A DNA stretch of 64,000 bases from Roseomonas alba (GTDB taxonomy: Bacteria; Pseudomonadota; Alphaproteobacteria; Acetobacterales; Acetobacteraceae), in NCBI RefSeq assembly GCF_019430885.1, contig NZ_JAHYBZ010000005.1:1-64000 (forward strand), given 5' to 3'. The notes beneath the pieces were generated by a model. It did not search any database. It was not told where the DNA came from and saw only the letters and a program-made list of their open reading frames with translations. Positions 52,191-63,998 of the stretch are shown here, one piece after another. Position 1 is the stretch's first letter. Each line of letters starts with the position of its first letter. A program made the translations under genes and the position numbers.

Positions 52191-53020
52191 TCCGCTGGCA
52201 CGGTCACGCCGGGCACGCGGCGCTTCGGCGCGGTGCGAGCATGGGTGGAATAGAGCGTCAGGCCGACGAAGGTCAGGCCGCCCACGACATTGCCGACGAT
52301 GGTCGGAATCTCGTTCCACAGCATGTAGTCGACGAAGGTGAAATGCCCGCCGAGCATCAGCCCCGAGGGGAAGAGGAACATGTTCACGATGGAATGCTCG
52401 AAGCCCATGTAGAAGAACACCATGATCGGCATCCACATGGCGACCACCTTGCCGGTGACCGAGGTCGACATCATCGCCGCGACCACGCCGGTCGAGACCA
52501 TCCAGTTGCACAGCACGCCGCGGATGAACAGGGTCAGCATGCCCGCCGCGCCATGAGCGGCATAGCCGACGGTGCGGCTCTCGCCGATCGCGCCAAGGCG
52601 TTCGCCGACGGCGTTGGGCGCCTCGGTCCAGGCATAGGTGAAGATGATCGCCATCATCACCGCAGTGGTCAGTGCACCGGCGAAATTGCCGATGAAGACC
52701 AGGCCCCAGTTGCGCAGCATGCCGCCGAAGGTCACGCCCGGGCGCTTGTCGAGCAGCGCCAGCGGCACCAGGGTGAAGACGCCGGTCAGCAGGTCGAAGC
52801 CCATCAGATACAGCAGGCAGAAGCCCACCGGGAACAGCATGGCGCCGACCAGCGGCTGGCCGGTCTGCACGGTGACGGTGACCGCGAAGGCCGCGGCGAG
52901 CGCGAGGATCGCGCCGGCCATATAGGCGCGGATCAGCGTGTCGCGGGTGGACATGAAGACCTTGGATTCACCCGCCTCGATCATCTTCGAGACGAATTCC
53001 TGGGGAGCCACATACGCCAT
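52187..53020 (-). CDS. nirC: Formate/nitrite transporter family channel (NirC-like)
   Basis: 277 residues with six membrane segments of the FocA/NirC pentameric channel family. Signatures are GFCLLYLMGFDLLTG in the first half and the second-half repeat RGVLCNWMVSTGVVAAMMS with MGFEHSIVNMFLFPSG. Position within nirBD-cobA indicates nitrite as the cargo. The ATG at 53020 has AGGAGTTCCC upstream. It lies 57 bp after cobA and overlaps the kinase gene by four bases. Confidence 0.92.
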   Translation of the reverse strand: MAYVAPQEFVSKMIEAGESKVFMSTRDTLIRAYMAGAILALAAAFAVTVTVQTGQPLVGAMLFPVGFCLLYLMGFDLLTGVFTLVPLALLDKRPGVTFGGMLRNWGLVFIGNFAGALTTAVMMAIIFTYAWTEAPNAVGERLGAIGESRTVGYAAHGAAGMLTLFIRGVLCNWMVSTGVVAAMMSTSVTGKVVAMWMPIMVFFYMGFEHSIVNMFLFPSGLMLGGHFTFVDYMLWNEIPTIVGNVVGGLTFVGLTLYSTHARTAPKRRVPGVTVPAE

Positions 53021-53077
53021 TCGGGAACTCCTTTCTGCTGTCGGGGATGCGTGCTGGGTGTCGGTTCCGTCGCGGCA

Positions 53078-53830
53078 TCAGGCCGCGACGGCAAAGGCAG
53101 ATGCGGCCTGCGTGGCCGCCATGGCGGCGACCTCGCCGATCAGCACCATGGTGGGGCCATCGCCGCTTTCGGCAGCGACGCGGGCGGCGATGTCGGCAAG
53201 GGTCCCGGGGATGCGGCGTTCCTCCGGCAGGGTTGCGGATTGCACCGCGATCGCCGGCGTGCGCGGGCACATGCCGGCGGCCAGCAGCCGCGCCGACAGG
53301 GCAGGCAGGGTCCGCGCGCCCATGTAGATGGCGAGCGTGCCGCTGCGGGCGAGCGCGGCCCAATCATGGTCGGGCAGGGTCTCGTCCCGCGTATGGGCGG
53401 TCAGCAGATGCAGGCTGCGCGCGACGCCGCGATGGGTCAGCGGCACCTGGAGCTGCGCGCCGACGGCGAGTGCCGTGGTGATGCCGGGCACCACCTCGAC
53501 CGGCACACCGGCTTCGCGCAGGCTTTCCAGCTCCTCCCCGCCACGGCCGAAGACAAAGGGATCGCCGCCCTTGAGACGCACCACCATCCGCCCGGCACGG
53601 GCATGGGTGCAGATCAGCCGGTTGATCGCCGCCTGATGCATCGAATGCCGCCCGCAGCGCTTGCCGACATCCAGCATGCGCGCGCCGGGACGGGCGAGGG
53701 CGAGGATCCCGGGCCCCACCAGCTTGTCGTAGAGCACGACATCGGCAGCGGCGATCAGCCGCGCGGCCTTGAGCGTCAGCAGCTCGACATCGCCGGGGCC
53801 GGCGCCCACCAGGTAAGCGCGGCCGGTCAC
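53078..53830 (-). CDS. cobA: Uroporphyrinogen-III C-methyltransferase (SUMT)
   Basis: 250 residues. The SAM-binding N-domain begins [17 protein letters not shown], then [13 protein letters not shown] and the [10 protein letters not shown] motif. It methylates uroporphyrinogen III twice to precorrin-2, the first step toward sirohaem, the cofactor of NirB. There is no CysG oxidase/chelatase domain, so those steps must be encoded elsewhere. The GTG start overlaps the nirD stop by four bases. Confidence 0.93.
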   Translation of the reverse strand: MTGRAYLVGAGPGDVELLTLKAARLIAAADVVLYDKLVGPGILALARPGARMLDVGKRCGRHSMHQAAINRLICTHARAGRMVVRLKGGDPFVFGRGGEELESLREAGVPVEVVPGITTALAVGAQLQVPLTHRGVARSLHLLTAHTRDETLPDHDWAALARSGTLAIYMGARTLPALSARLLAAGMCPRTPAIAVQSATLPEERRIPGTLADIAARVAAESGDGPTMVLIGEVAAMAATQAASAFAVAA

Positions 53831-54150
53831 GACACCACCCCCAGCAGGATGCGGTCGCCATCGAGGTGCACCGGGGTGCGCTTCACGCAGCCGATATCGG
53901 GCGCCTGCGCCTCGCCGGAAGCGAGGTCGATGACCCAGTTGTGCAGCGGGCATGTCACGGCATGGCCATGCACGATGCCCTGCGAGAGCGGACCGCCCTT
54001 GTGCGGGCAGCGGTCGTCGAGGGCGAAGACGCTGTCATCCGCGGTGCGGAAGATGGCGACATCGCCGCGCTCGGTCCTGACCACGCGGCTGCCCAGGCGC
54101 GGAACATCCGCGAGCCGCGCGACGAAGGTCCAGGAGAGGGTGCCTTCCAT
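53827..54150 (-). CDS. nirD: Nitrite reductase (NADH) small subunit
   Basis: 107 residues, a single Rieske-type domain. The ligand motifs CPHKGG and CPLHNW (Cys-x-His and Cys-x2-His) are intact, so it should carry a 2Fe-2S cluster, as in assimilatory NirD. It binds the large subunit NirB. ATG 54150 has GGAG 8 bp upstream; a GTG at 54159 that overlaps the nirB stop is the alternative. Between nirB and cobA, coupled to both. Confidence 0.92.
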   Translation of the reverse strand: MEGTLSWTFVARLADVPRLGSRVVRTERGDVAIFRTADDSVFALDDRCPHKGGPLSQGIVHGHAVTCPLHNWVIDLASGEAQAPDIGCVKRTPVHLDGDRILLGVVS

Positions 54151-54155
54151 GGTGG

Positions 54156-56606
54156 TCACTCCACCGGCTCGAGGGTCTTGAAGGCGGCGTTGGAGGCTTC
54201 CTTCGCCCAGGGATCGACCTGCGCGAAGGTCTGCGAGAAGAGGAAGCGTTCGTGCAGGGCGCGGCGGTTATCCGTATCCTCGACCACGCGGGACTTCACG
54301 TACGCGACGCCGACGCGCTCCACCCAGGGAGCGGTGCGTTCGAGGTAGTGAGCTTCCTCCCGATACAGCTGCAGGAAGGCGCCGCAATATTCGAGGACCT
54401 CCTCTTCGGTCGTCACTTTGCACAGCAGGTCGGTGGCGCGGACATGGATGCCGCCATTGCCGCCGATATGCAGTTCCCAGCCGCTGTCGACCGCGACCAC
54501 GCCGAAATCCTTGATGGTCGCCTCGGCGCAGTTGCGCGGGCAGCCGGAGACGGCGAGCTTGACCTTGTGCGGGTGCCAGGAGCCCCAGGTCATGCGCTCC
54601 AGCTTCACGCCCATGCCGGTGCTGTCCTGGGTGCCGAAGCGGCACCAGGTGGAACCGACACAGGTCTTCACCGTGCGCAGGCCCTTGGCATAGGCGTGGC
54701 CGGAGACCATGCCGGCGGCGTTGAGGTCGGCCCAGACCGCGGGCAGGTCCTCCCGCTTCACGCCGAACAGGTCGATGCGCTGGCCGCCGGTGACCTTCAC
54801 CTCGCGGACCTGGAACTTGTCGGCGACATCGGCGATGGCGCGCAATTCACCCGGCGTGGTCAGGCCACCCCACATGCGCGGCACGACGGAGTAGGTGCCG
54901 TCCTTCTGGATGTTGGCATGGTTGCGCTCATTGACGAAGCGCGACTGCGCGTCGTCCACGTATTCGCCAGGCCAGGCGCAGAGCAGGTAGTAGTTCAGCG
55001 CCGGACGGCAGGAGGCGCAGCCATCGGGCTTCGACCAGCCGAGGCGGTTCATCACCTCGGGGATGGTCTTGAGGCCGTCCGTGACGATCGCCTTGCGCAC
55101 GAAGTCATGGCCGTGGGTGGTGCATTTGCACATCGGCTTGGGGCCGGTCGCGGCCGCGACGCCGGCGGTCAGCGCGAGCAGTCCCTCGACCTGCGGGGTG
55201 CAGGATCCGCAGGAAGCGCTGGCCTTGGTGTGGGCGCGGACGCCATCCAGGGTGGTCAGGCCCTTCTCGCGGATGGTGTCGACGATCTTCCCCTTGCAGA
55301 CGCCATTGCAGCCGCAGATCTCCGCGCTGTCGGGCAGGGCGGCGAGTGCCGCCTTGGGGTCGACCTTGGCACCGCCACCGGCGGCCATTGCCTCGCCCAT
55401 GATCAGGCGGTCGCGCATGGCGCCGATATCCGCACCCTCGCGGATCAGGCGGAAATACCAGGCGCCGTCGGAGACCTCGCCATACATCACGGCGCCGATC
55501 AGGCGGTCGTCGCGCAGCACCAGCTTGCGATAGGTGCCGCGCTTGCGGTCCTGCAGCACCACCTCCTCGTCTTCCTCCGCCGCCGCGGCGAGCACGCCGG
55601 CGGAGAAGACGTCGATGCCGGTGATCTTGAGACGCGTGGACAGCGCGGGGGTGACATAGGTCGCGGTCTCGTCGCCGGCGAGCGTCGCGGCGCAGGTCCT
55701 GGCCTGTTCCCAGATCGGCGCGACCAGGCCGAAGACCTGGCCGCGATGCTCGATGCATTCGCCGACCGAGAAGACGTCCTTGTCGGTCAGGGTCGAGAGA
55801 TCGTCATCGACCATGATGCCGCGGTTCACCTCGAGGCCCGCGTCGCGCGCCAGATCGATGTTCGGGCGGATGCCGATGGCGACGACGACGATGTCGCCCG
55901 GCACCTCGCGGCCATCGGCCAGGCGCACGCCCTCGACGCGGTCGGTGCCGAGGATCTGCTCGGTCTGGCCGTTCGTGAAGAAATTGATCCCGCGCTCGTC
56001 CAGATCACGCTGCAGCATCTGGCCGGCGGTGGCGTCGAGCTGGCGCTCCATCAGCGTCGGCATCAGGTGGACGACCGCCACCTCCATGCCGCGGCGCTTC
56101 AGGCCCCAGGCGGCTTCCAGGCCGAGCAGCCCGCCGCCGATCACCACGGCGCGGCGCTGGGTCTGGCTCGCCGCCATCATCTGGTTGACGTCGGCGATGT
56201 CGCGGAAGGTGCAGACGCCGGGCAGCTTCAGTCCCGGCAGGGGCGGCACCAGCGGCTTCGATCCGGTCGACAGCAGCAGCTTGTCGTAACTCACCACCGC
56301 GCCCGAGGCGCTGGTCACGGTACGCGCCGCGCGGTCGATCGCCACCACCGGATCGCCGGCGATCAGGCGAATGCCGTTCTCGGCGTACCAGCCGAGCGGG
56401 TTGATGACGATCTGCTCGAGCGTCTTCTCGCCGGCCAGCACCGAGGACAGCGCGATGCGGTCGTAGTTCGGATGCGGCTCGGCGCCGAAGACGGTGATGT
56501 CGTAGCGGTGCGGCGCACGGGCGAGCAATTCGCTGATCGTGCGCATGCCGGCCATGCCGTTGCCCACGACGACGAGCCGACGGCGCGGCGCGGAGATCAT
56601 GTTCAT
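54156..56606 (-). CDS. nirB: Nitrite reductase (NADH) large subunit
   Basis: 816 residues. The FAD/NADH module (residues 1-400) has RRLVVVGNGMAGMRTISELL. A BFD-like 2Fe-2S segment has CGCNGVCKGKI and SCGSCTPQVEG, with a second Cys group in MCKCTTHGHDF and GCASCRPALNYYLLC. The sirohaem/4Fe-4S half has CVGSTWCRFG and SGCPRNCAEATIKDFG. It reduces nitrite to ammonium in the cytosol. ATG 56606 opens the operon nirB-nirD-cobA-nirC-kinase. No assimilatory nitrate reductase gene is in the window, so nitrite may be the imported substrate. Confidence 0.95.
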   Translation of the reverse strand: MNMISAPRRRLVVVGNGMAGMRTISELLARAPHRYDITVFGAEPHPNYDRIALSSVLAGEKTLEQIVINPLGWYAENGIRLIAGDPVVAIDRAARTVTSASGAVVSYDKLLLSTGSKPLVPPLPGLKLPGVCTFRDIADVNQMMAASQTQRRAVVIGGGLLGLEAAWGLKRRGMEVAVVHLMPTLMERQLDATAGQMLQRDLDERGINFFTNGQTEQILGTDRVEGVRLADGREVPGDIVVVAIGIRPNIDLARDAGLEVNRGIMVDDDLSTLTDKDVFSVGECIEHRGQVFGLVAPIWEQARTCAATLAGDETATYVTPALSTRLKITGIDVFSAGVLAAAAEEDEEVVLQDRKRGTYRKLVLRDDRLIGAVMYGEVSDGAWYFRLIREGADIGAMRDRLIMGEAMAAGGGAKVDPKAALAALPDSAEICGCNGVCKGKIVDTIREKGLTTLDGVRAHTKASASCGSCTPQVEGLLALTAGVAAATGPKPMCKCTTHGHDFVRKAIVTDGLKTIPEVMNRLGWSKPDGCASCRPALNYYLLCAWPGEYVDDAQSRFVNERNHANIQKDGTYSVVPRMWGGLTTPGELRAIADVADKFQVREVKVTGGQRIDLFGVKREDLPAVWADLNAAGMVSGHAYAKGLRTVKTCVGSTWCRFGTQDSTGMGVKLERMTWGSWHPHKVKLAVSGCPRNCAEATIKDFGVVAVDSGWELHIGGNGGIHVRATDLLCKVTTEEEVLEYCGAFLQLYREEAHYLERTAPWVERVGVAYVKSRVVEDTDNRRALHERFLFSQTFAQVDPWAKEASNAAFKTLEPVE

Positions 56607-57089
56607 GGCAGGGGCCTCAGCGCCGGGAGGACCGGTGGTGCGGGCCAGCGAGGCTGACCGGCATGCGCCATGCGCAGCAGGAGAGATTGGTAGCGATCAT
56701 GGGGTCACAGCCATCGGGCGCCGGACGGCAGCAGGGCCGGGATTCATCCCGGATGCAGGGCGAACGCGACGCGAGTGCAAGCCGCCATTGGCTTGCCGGT
56801 TGCGACTGGTGCCGGCCTGGCGGGAGACGTCGTTGCCTCCGGCCCGGTATCGATCCTCACTCGGCGAGAAGCGACAGCCCGATCCTTAGGCAAAGGCATG
56901 ATGCGGCGCAAGATATTTTGTCTGAATTGCTCGACTGATACGCGATTGGGTAATTTATAAGCAAATGCTGGCGAAGTGTGCGCGCCCTGGCGCGGGATTT
57001 GGCGGCGGCGGCGCCAGATCGGCCTTCTTCGCCATCGGCATCCATCTCCGAACTTGCCATGGCGCGGTCCGGTTCCGACAAATCGGGAC
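56607..57089. other. Divergent promoter region between nirB and the TrpD2-like gene
   Basis: 483 bp with no supported gene. The centre (56890-56960) is notably AT-richer than its surroundings and probably holds the promoters. No FNR box was found. A perfect hairpin lies at 56737-56752 in what would be the nirB leader. TGGCTTGCCGGTTGC at 56789 resembles a sigma-54 promoter only loosely and faces the wrong way for nirB. Confidence 0.4.
56737..56752 (-). promoter_or_regulatory. Perfect hairpin in the nirB leader
   Basis: CCGGGAT and ATCCCGG are exact inverted 7-bp arms with a 2-bp loop, 131 bp upstream of nirB. Assimilatory nitrite/nitrate leaders often carry hairpins used by NasT-type antiterminators. 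No T-run follows and no nasT is in the window, so this is a candidate only. Confidence 0.25.
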
Positions 57090-58106
57090 ATGAGCAACAG
57101 CGATGCCGACGCCGAAGGTCCCGAGCATCCCTTCGCCCCCTATCTGCGCACCCTCGGCCGCGGCCCCGGCCGATCGCGCGCCCTGACGCGGGAGGAAGCG
57201 GGGGACGCGCTCCGCATGGTCCTGACCGGGGCAGCGGATCCGCACCAGATCGGCGCCTTCCTGTTGCTGCTGCGCTACCGCGGCGAGGACATTCACGAGA
57301 TCGCCGGCCTGGTGGATGCCGCGCGCGAGGTCGCGGGTTGCGGCCCCGGCCCGCGCGTCGACCTGGACTGGCCAAGTTACGGCGCCGGCCGCACGCGCGG
57401 CGAGCCCTGGTTCCTGCTGGCGGCCCTGGCTCTGGCGCGCGCCGGCTTCCGGGTGGCGATGCACGGTTCGAACGCGTTCACCGCGGGTGTGCCGGTGGCC
57501 CATGCGCTGCCCCAGCTTGGCCTGCGCGCGGCGCGGGACCGCGACGACGCCGCGGCGCTGATCGCGACGACGGGGTTCGCCTATCTGCCCCTGGCCGCGA
57601 TGGATGCTGGCCTCGACCGACTGCTGATGCTGCGGGCCCTGCTGGGTCTGCGATCGCCGATCAATACCGTGGCAAGGCTGCTGAATCCCTTCGATGCGCC
57701 GGCCTCGGTGGATGGCGTCTTCCATCCGCCCTACATCGCCGTGCATCTCGGCGCCTCGGAACTGCTGGGACGGCATCGGCTGCTGGTCGTGAAGGGCGGC
57801 GGCGGCGAGGCCGAGCGCAACCCGTCCAAGCCGATGATGGCGCATCTCCTATCCGCCGCAGGCCGGTCGGAGCTTGAGCTGCCCGCGCTGCTTCCCGGCG
57901 CGGGCCGGCCGGCCGAGGCGTTGCAGGCCGTCTGGACCGGCGAGGCGGAGGGCTCCGCGCAGGCCGCGGTGCTGGCGACAATCGCCCTGGGATTGCTGGC
58001 GATCGGCGCCGTCCCGCCCGATCGCGCCGACGCCGAGGCGCTGGCCATATGGCGCAACCGCGGCGTGCGGGCCCTGCCGCGGGTTCAGCGCGCCGCGACG
58101 GCCTGA
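57090..58106 (+). CDS. TrpD2/YbiB-like glycosyltransferase-family protein
   Basis: 338 residues resembling anthranilate phosphoribosyltransferase: a helical N-domain with LTREEAGDALRMVLTGAADPHQIGAFLLLLRYRG and a C-domain with GLRSPINTVARLLNPF and KGGGGEAERNPSKP. It lacks the GTGGD phosphate loop of true TrpD, so it fits the YbiB/TrpD2 group, a nucleic-acid-binding family with no known reaction. It is divergent from nirB, a neighbourhood seen for this family in other bacteria by recollection only. It starts at ATG 57090. Confidence 0.8.
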   Translation: MSNSDADAEGPEHPFAPYLRTLGRGPGRSRALTREEAGDALRMVLTGAADPHQIGAFLLLLRYRGEDIHEIAGLVDAAREVAGCGPGPRVDLDWPSYGAGRTRGEPWFLLAALALARAGFRVAMHGSNAFTAGVPVAHALPQLGLRAARDRDDAAALIATTGFAYLPLAAMDAGLDRLLMLRALLGLRSPINTVARLLNPFDAPASVDGVFHPPYIAVHLGASELLGRHRLLVVKGGGGEAERNPSKPMMAHLLSAAGRSELELPALLPGAGRPAEALQAVWTGEAEGSAQAAVLATIALGLLAIGAVPPDRADAEALAIWRNRGVRALPRVQRAATA

Positions 58107-58122
58107 CGACGACCCCGAAGCC

Positions 58123-58668
58123 CTACCCGCATGCGGCACAAGTCATCAGGCCGCGGGCTTCCCGCACCGGTTCGATCGCATAGCCGCACCGCATGCAGTT
58201 CGCGCCGTTGTCATTGTCATCGAAGGGATCCGCGACGTGCCGGGTCGGCTTGGGCGCCTTCGGGCCGCCCGCACCACGCGGGCGTTTCGCCCCGGCCGTA
58301 ACGGTCTCGACGGCGGGGGGCGGGGCTGTCGCGACAGCCTCGGCCGGCATCGGCTCCCACATCGGCATCACGTGCATCGCCGGCTTCGCCGCCTCGACCG
58401 GCGCGGCCTCGACGGGCGTGGGCAGGGGCAAAGGAGCGGCCGACTTGGCCGGGAAGCCGTCATCCCAGGACGCGGCGCGGACCTGCAGATCGACACGACG
58501 CGGCCGGTCCTTTCCGGCGGGCGCGGCGCTTGGTCGCAGATGCACCACTTCCACGACCCGGCTGCCGGGCGCGCCGGCTCGGCGCGGGATCGTCAGCGTC
58601 TCGCGCCGTTCCGGTGATGCGGGCTTGTTCTCCTGGAAGCGGGCGAATACGCGATCTTTGTCGTCCAT
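58123..58668 (-). CDS. Pro/Ala-rich protein with C-terminal zinc-ribbon-like motif
   Basis: 181 residues. Residues 1-65 are charged (including ETLTIPRRAG and RVVEVVHLRPS), 75-145 are low-complexity Pro/Ala, and the last 25 residues hold two CxxC pairs (CMRCGYAI, TCAACG) spaced like a minimal zinc ribbon. No signal peptide. Function unknown; possibly a nucleic-acid- or protein-binding adaptor. ATG 58668. It converges with the TrpD2-like gene, stops 16 bp apart. Confidence 0.65.
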   Translation of the reverse strand: MDDKDRVFARFQENKPASPERRETLTIPRRAGAPGSRVVEVVHLRPSAAPAGKDRPRRVDLQVRAASWDDGFPAKSAAPLPLPTPVEAAPVEAAKPAMHVMPMWEPMPAEAVATAPPPAVETVTAGAKRPRGAGGPKAPKPTRHVADPFDDNDNGANCMRCGYAIEPVREARGLMTCAACG

Positions 58669-58818
58669 GGACTACCGAGCGTGTTGAAAGGCTTGTGGCA
58701 CTGGGGCGTGAAACGCGCGGCGCTCATCGTTCTGCGCCGAGTGAGGAAGGTGTCGCCAGCCTCCCTGGATCACATGTAGGCGGGGATGGGCCATTGCAAT
58801 GCAAGGAATGGCAGGGAC

Positions 58819-60641
<1,823 letters not shown>

Positions 60642-60645
<4 letters not shown>

Positions 60646-61496
60646 TGCTCGCCCTTCAGCTTGGGATCGACGGCGTCGCGCAGCCCGTCGCCCAGCAGGT
60701 TCAGCGCGAAGACCACGACAAGGATCGCGACGCCAGGCGAAAGCGCGAGCCAATAGCTGTCGAGGATGTTCTCGAATCCTTCCCGGATCATCCCGCCCCA
60801 GGTTGGCGTCGGTGGCTTCAGCCCGAGGCCGATGAAGGCGAGCGAGGCTTCCGTCCGGATCGCGCTGGCGAGCCAGAGCGAGGACATCACCAGGATCTCG
60901 GCGAATATGTTCGGCAGGATGTGCACGAACATGATGCGCGTGTCGGAATACCCCAGCGACCGGCAGGCCTCGATGTATTCGCGCTCCTTCACCGAAATCG
61001 TCGGCGCCCGGGCGATACGTGCGAAAGCGGGAATGGAGGTGAAGGCGATGGCGATGACGATGTTGGTCAGCGTAGGCCCCAGCACGGCGACGATGATCAG
61101 CCCCAGGATCAACGCCGGGAAGGCCAGCATGACGTCCATTGCCTGCATGACGATGATGTCGAAACGCCCGCCATGCCAGCCGGCCAGGATGCCGATCGTC
61201 GACCCGATCAGCATCGCGGCCAGCGTCGAAGCGATGCCGATGACGAGCGAATACCGGGCCCCGTAGAGCAGCCGCGAGAGGATGTCGCGCCCGAAATAGT
61301 CCGTGCCGAGCGGATGCAGGGCGGAGGGCGGTTCGAGCTTGGCGAAGATGTCCTGCTCGATCGGGTCGTGCGGTGCGATCCAGGGGGCGAGGATCGCCAG
61401 CGCCACCACCAGCAGAAAGACGCCAAGGCCGAACCAGGAGGTCTTGTTCGCGTTGAACGCACGGATCGTCGCGCCCAGGGCCGTGGTCGCGCTCAT
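60642..61496 (-). CDS. Peptide/nickel ABC permease, DppC type
   Basis: 284 residues with six membrane segments. The N-terminal DppC-like lead-in has [21 protein letters not shown]. The ATPase-docking EAA loop is [24 protein letters not shown]. The ATG overlaps the DppB-type stop by four bases. Inner-membrane half of the translocation channel. Confidence 0.93.
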
Positions 61497-62431
61497 TTCA
61501 GCTTCACCCGCGGATCGGCCGCGCCATAGGCCAAGTCGGTGAGCAGGTTCACCACGATCACCACCAGCGTATAGATCACCATCATGCCCTGCAGCATGGT
61601 GTAGTCGCGCTGGTTCAGCGCGCCCACGATCAGCTTGCCGAGACCGGGACGGTTGAAGACGATCTCCGTCAGCACCGAATTGCCGATCAGCACGCCGAGA
61701 TAGAGCCCGACAATGGTGATGACCGGGATCAGCGCGTTGCGCAGCGCGTGCCGCCAGACCACCGCGCGCCAGGGCACGCCCTTCGCGCGGGCGGTTCGCA
61801 CGAAATCCTCGGACAGCACCTCCAGCATGGCGGATCGCGCCACGCGGGTGATGTAGGCCGCCATGATCAGGCCTAGATTGAAGGCTGGCAGGGCCAGCGA
61901 TCGCAGCCACGCCCAGACGCTGTCCGACTGCGCAGAGATCACCGGGAACCATCGCAACTGAATGGAAAAGACGATCAGCAACAGGATGCCCGACACGAAG
62001 GCTGGGAAGGAAAGCCCCAGCAGGGAGGCCAGACGGGTCACGTAGTCCGGGATCCGGTTGCGATTCACTGCCGCCCAGACGCCGAGCGGAATGCCGATCA
62101 CCGCGCCGATCAGCAGCGCGGCGAGGGTCAGCTCGATGGTCCAGGGCAGGACCTCGGTCACTTCCAGCAGCACGGGCCGGCCCGTGACCAGGGAGGTGCC
62201 CCAATCCCCGCGCAGCGCGCCCCATAGGAACTCGAAATACTGCACGGCGAGCGGCCGATCGAGCCCGAGCCGCACCCGCATCGCCGCGATCGCATCGGCC
62301 GTCGCCTGGTCCCCCAGCACCACCTGGGCCGGATCGCCCGGCACGACCCTTACGATGAAGAAGACCAGCGTCAGCACGGCCCAGAGCGTGATGACCGCGA
62401 AGCCGAGCCGCCTGACGACGAAGGCGGTCAT
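61493..62431 (-). CDS. Peptide/nickel ABC permease, DppB type
   Basis: 312 residues with six membrane segments. The N-terminus has the DppB signature [29 protein letters not shown]. The EAA loop is [23 protein letters not shown]. It pairs with the DppC-type permease to form the channel. It starts 10 bp after the binding-protein gene. Confidence 0.93.
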   Translation of the reverse strand: MTAFVVRRLGFAVITLWAVLTLVFFIVRVVPGDPAQVVLGDQATADAIAAMRVRLGLDRPLAVQYFEFLWGALRGDWGTSLVTGRPVLLEVTEVLPWTIELTLAALLIGAVIGIPLGVWAAVNRNRIPDYVTRLASLLGLSFPAFVSGILLLIVFSIQLRWFPVISAQSDSVWAWLRSLALPAFNLGLIMAAYITRVARSAMLEVLSEDFVRTARAKGVPWRAVVWRHALRNALIPVITIVGLYLGVLIGNSVLTEIVFNRPGLGKLIVGALNQRDYTMLQGMMVIYTLVVIVVNLLTDLAYGAADPRVKLK

Positions 62432-62441
62432 GCCGTCGCGG

Positions 62442-63998
62442 TCACCGCGTGAAGCGCGTCGTCTCGAGCAGCGGCGGCGCCAGGTTCAGCGACGCCTTCA
62501 GCTCGTAGCCGAGGTCGAGATTGGTCCGATAGGCCCAGAGCTGCATCTGCTCGTAGACCGGCACGGCGCAGACCTCCCGCACGATCTTGTCCTGGGCAGT
62601 GCGCCACAGGGCGATGGCGCGGTCGCGGTCGGTCTCGCCGCGTGCCGCGTCGATCTCGGCATCCGCGACACGGCAATGAGAAAAGTTGGTCACCGCCGTC
62701 GGCGTGCCGACGATCGAGCGCGAATGGAAGAACTGCGTCAGATAAACATCCGCCACCGGGAACCGTGCCGCCTGGAAATGCACCACCTGGCTGAGATTCT
62801 GCCGGATCTGCTGATGGAAGGTGGCGTGCTCGACCGGCGTGATCTCGAGCGTGATGCCCGCGCGGCGGAGCTGCGCCTGGATGCCTTCCATCACGCTCAT
62901 CATCCCCGGCAGGGTGGTGTGGATGGCACGGATGGTGATGCCGTTGGGGTGGCCGGCCTCGGCCAGCAGGGCGCGGGCGCGCGCGATATCGGGCGGCAGC
63001 AGCGGCGCGTTGGGATTATGCCCCAGATAGCCGCGCGGCACGACGGACAGCGCGGTGACCGAGGTGTTCGGGCCGCGGAGCTGCACGATCTGATCGCGGT
63101 TGATGGCGTGGGCGATGGCCTGCCGCACCCGGATGTCATCCAGCGGCGGCATGGTCATGTTCAGATGGATGACCGACATCTCCGCCGGTTGCATGGCGAT
63201 GACGCGCACATTCGGAAGCTGCTGCGTCCGCGTGAACCAGGTCTGGTCCTGGCGGCCATAGATCATGTCAAGCTCGCCGGCCTGGAAGGCGAGGTCGCGC
63301 GCCGCATCCGAGGGTATGAAGCGGTACATTACCTCCCGGATCTGCGGCTTGCCGCGGAAATACTGGTCGTTTGCGACCAGGCGTCCATATTGCTGCGGCA
63401 CGTATTCGGCGAAGGCGAAGGGGCCGGTGCCGATCGGGCGCCGGCGGAAGCCCTCATTGCCCAACTGCTCGACCGCCGCCTTGCAGACCTGGAACCCGCC
63501 CGCGTAGTTCATCACGGCGCCGAGCAGGCTCGGGATGTTCTCCTTCAGTGTGATGCGGACGGTATAGCGGTCCACAGCCTCCACGCGGTCGAAGGCAACG
63601 TAGTCCGAGGAGAAGGAAGAGGTGTCGCGCGTTGCCGCGCGGTTCAGCGAGAAGACCGCATCCTCGGCGGTGAATTCGCCGAACCCGCCATGGCACTGCA
63701 CGCCCTGGCGCAGATGGAACGTCCAGGTTTTCCCGTCAGCGGAACTCTCCCAGCGTTCCGCGAGATCCGCTTCCATGAACTCGGGCGAAAGCTCGCCCGG
63801 CTTGATGCGGACCAGGCCGTTGAAGATCCATTGCAGGAAGCCACGACCGGGCGTCGATGAGTTCAGGTGCGGGTCGAGCACCCCGGCATCAGCCGATGCG
63901 ATGCCGACGCGCAAGGTCGTCTGCTGCGCCTGCGCAGGCGCCATCGCGCCAAAGGTCACGGCCGCGCCAAGCGCGGCGAGGGCTGCGATCCGCCTCAT
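62442..63998 (-). CDS. ABC transporter solute-binding protein, family 5 (DppA/OppA type)
   Basis: 518 residues. Signal peptide about residues 1-24 (APAQAQ), then the family 5 pattern: LDPHLNSSTPGRGFLQWIFNGLV, WTFHLRQGVQCHGG and FTAEDAVFSLNR. It binds peptides or similar solutes (glutathione, opines, nickel chelates) in the periplasm and defines the specificity of the import operon. The ligand is not evident. It is the first gene of the operon; its ATG is 3 bp from the window edge, so the promoter is not seen. Confidence 0.92.
   Translation of the reverse strand: MRRIAALAALGAAVTFGAMAPAQAQQTTLRVGIASADAGVLDPHLNSSTPGRGFLQWIFNGLVRIKPGELSPEFMEADLAERWESSADGKTWTFHLRQGVQCHGGFGEFTAEDAVFSLNRAATRDTSSFSSDYVAFDRVEAVDRYTVRITLKENIPSLLGAVMNYAGGFQVCKAAVEQLGNEGFRRRPIGTGPFAFAEYVPQQYGRLVANDQYFRGKPQIREVMYRFIPSDAARDLAFQAGELDMIYGRQDQTWFTRTQQLPNVRVIAMQPAEMSVIHLNMTMPPLDDIRVRQAIAHAINRDQIVQLRGPNTSVTALSVVPRGYLGHNPNAPLLPPDIARARALLAEAGHPNGITIRAIHTTLPGMMSVMEGIQAQLRRAGITLEITPVEHATFHQQIRQNLSQVVHFQAARFPVADVYLTQFFHSRSIVGTPTAVTNFSHCRVADAEIDAARGETDRDRAIALWRTAQDKIVREVCAVPVYEQMQLWAYRTNLDLGYELKASLNLAPPLLETTRFTR

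Noticed and set aside
54252..56657. Plus-strand frame of 801 residues opposite nirB
   Set aside because: An antisense shadow of nirB with no recognisable domain or ribosome site.
56789..56803. Sigma-54-like sequence TGGCTTGCCGGTTGC
   Set aside because: Two of the key bases differ from consensus and it faces away from nirB, so chance is the better explanation.
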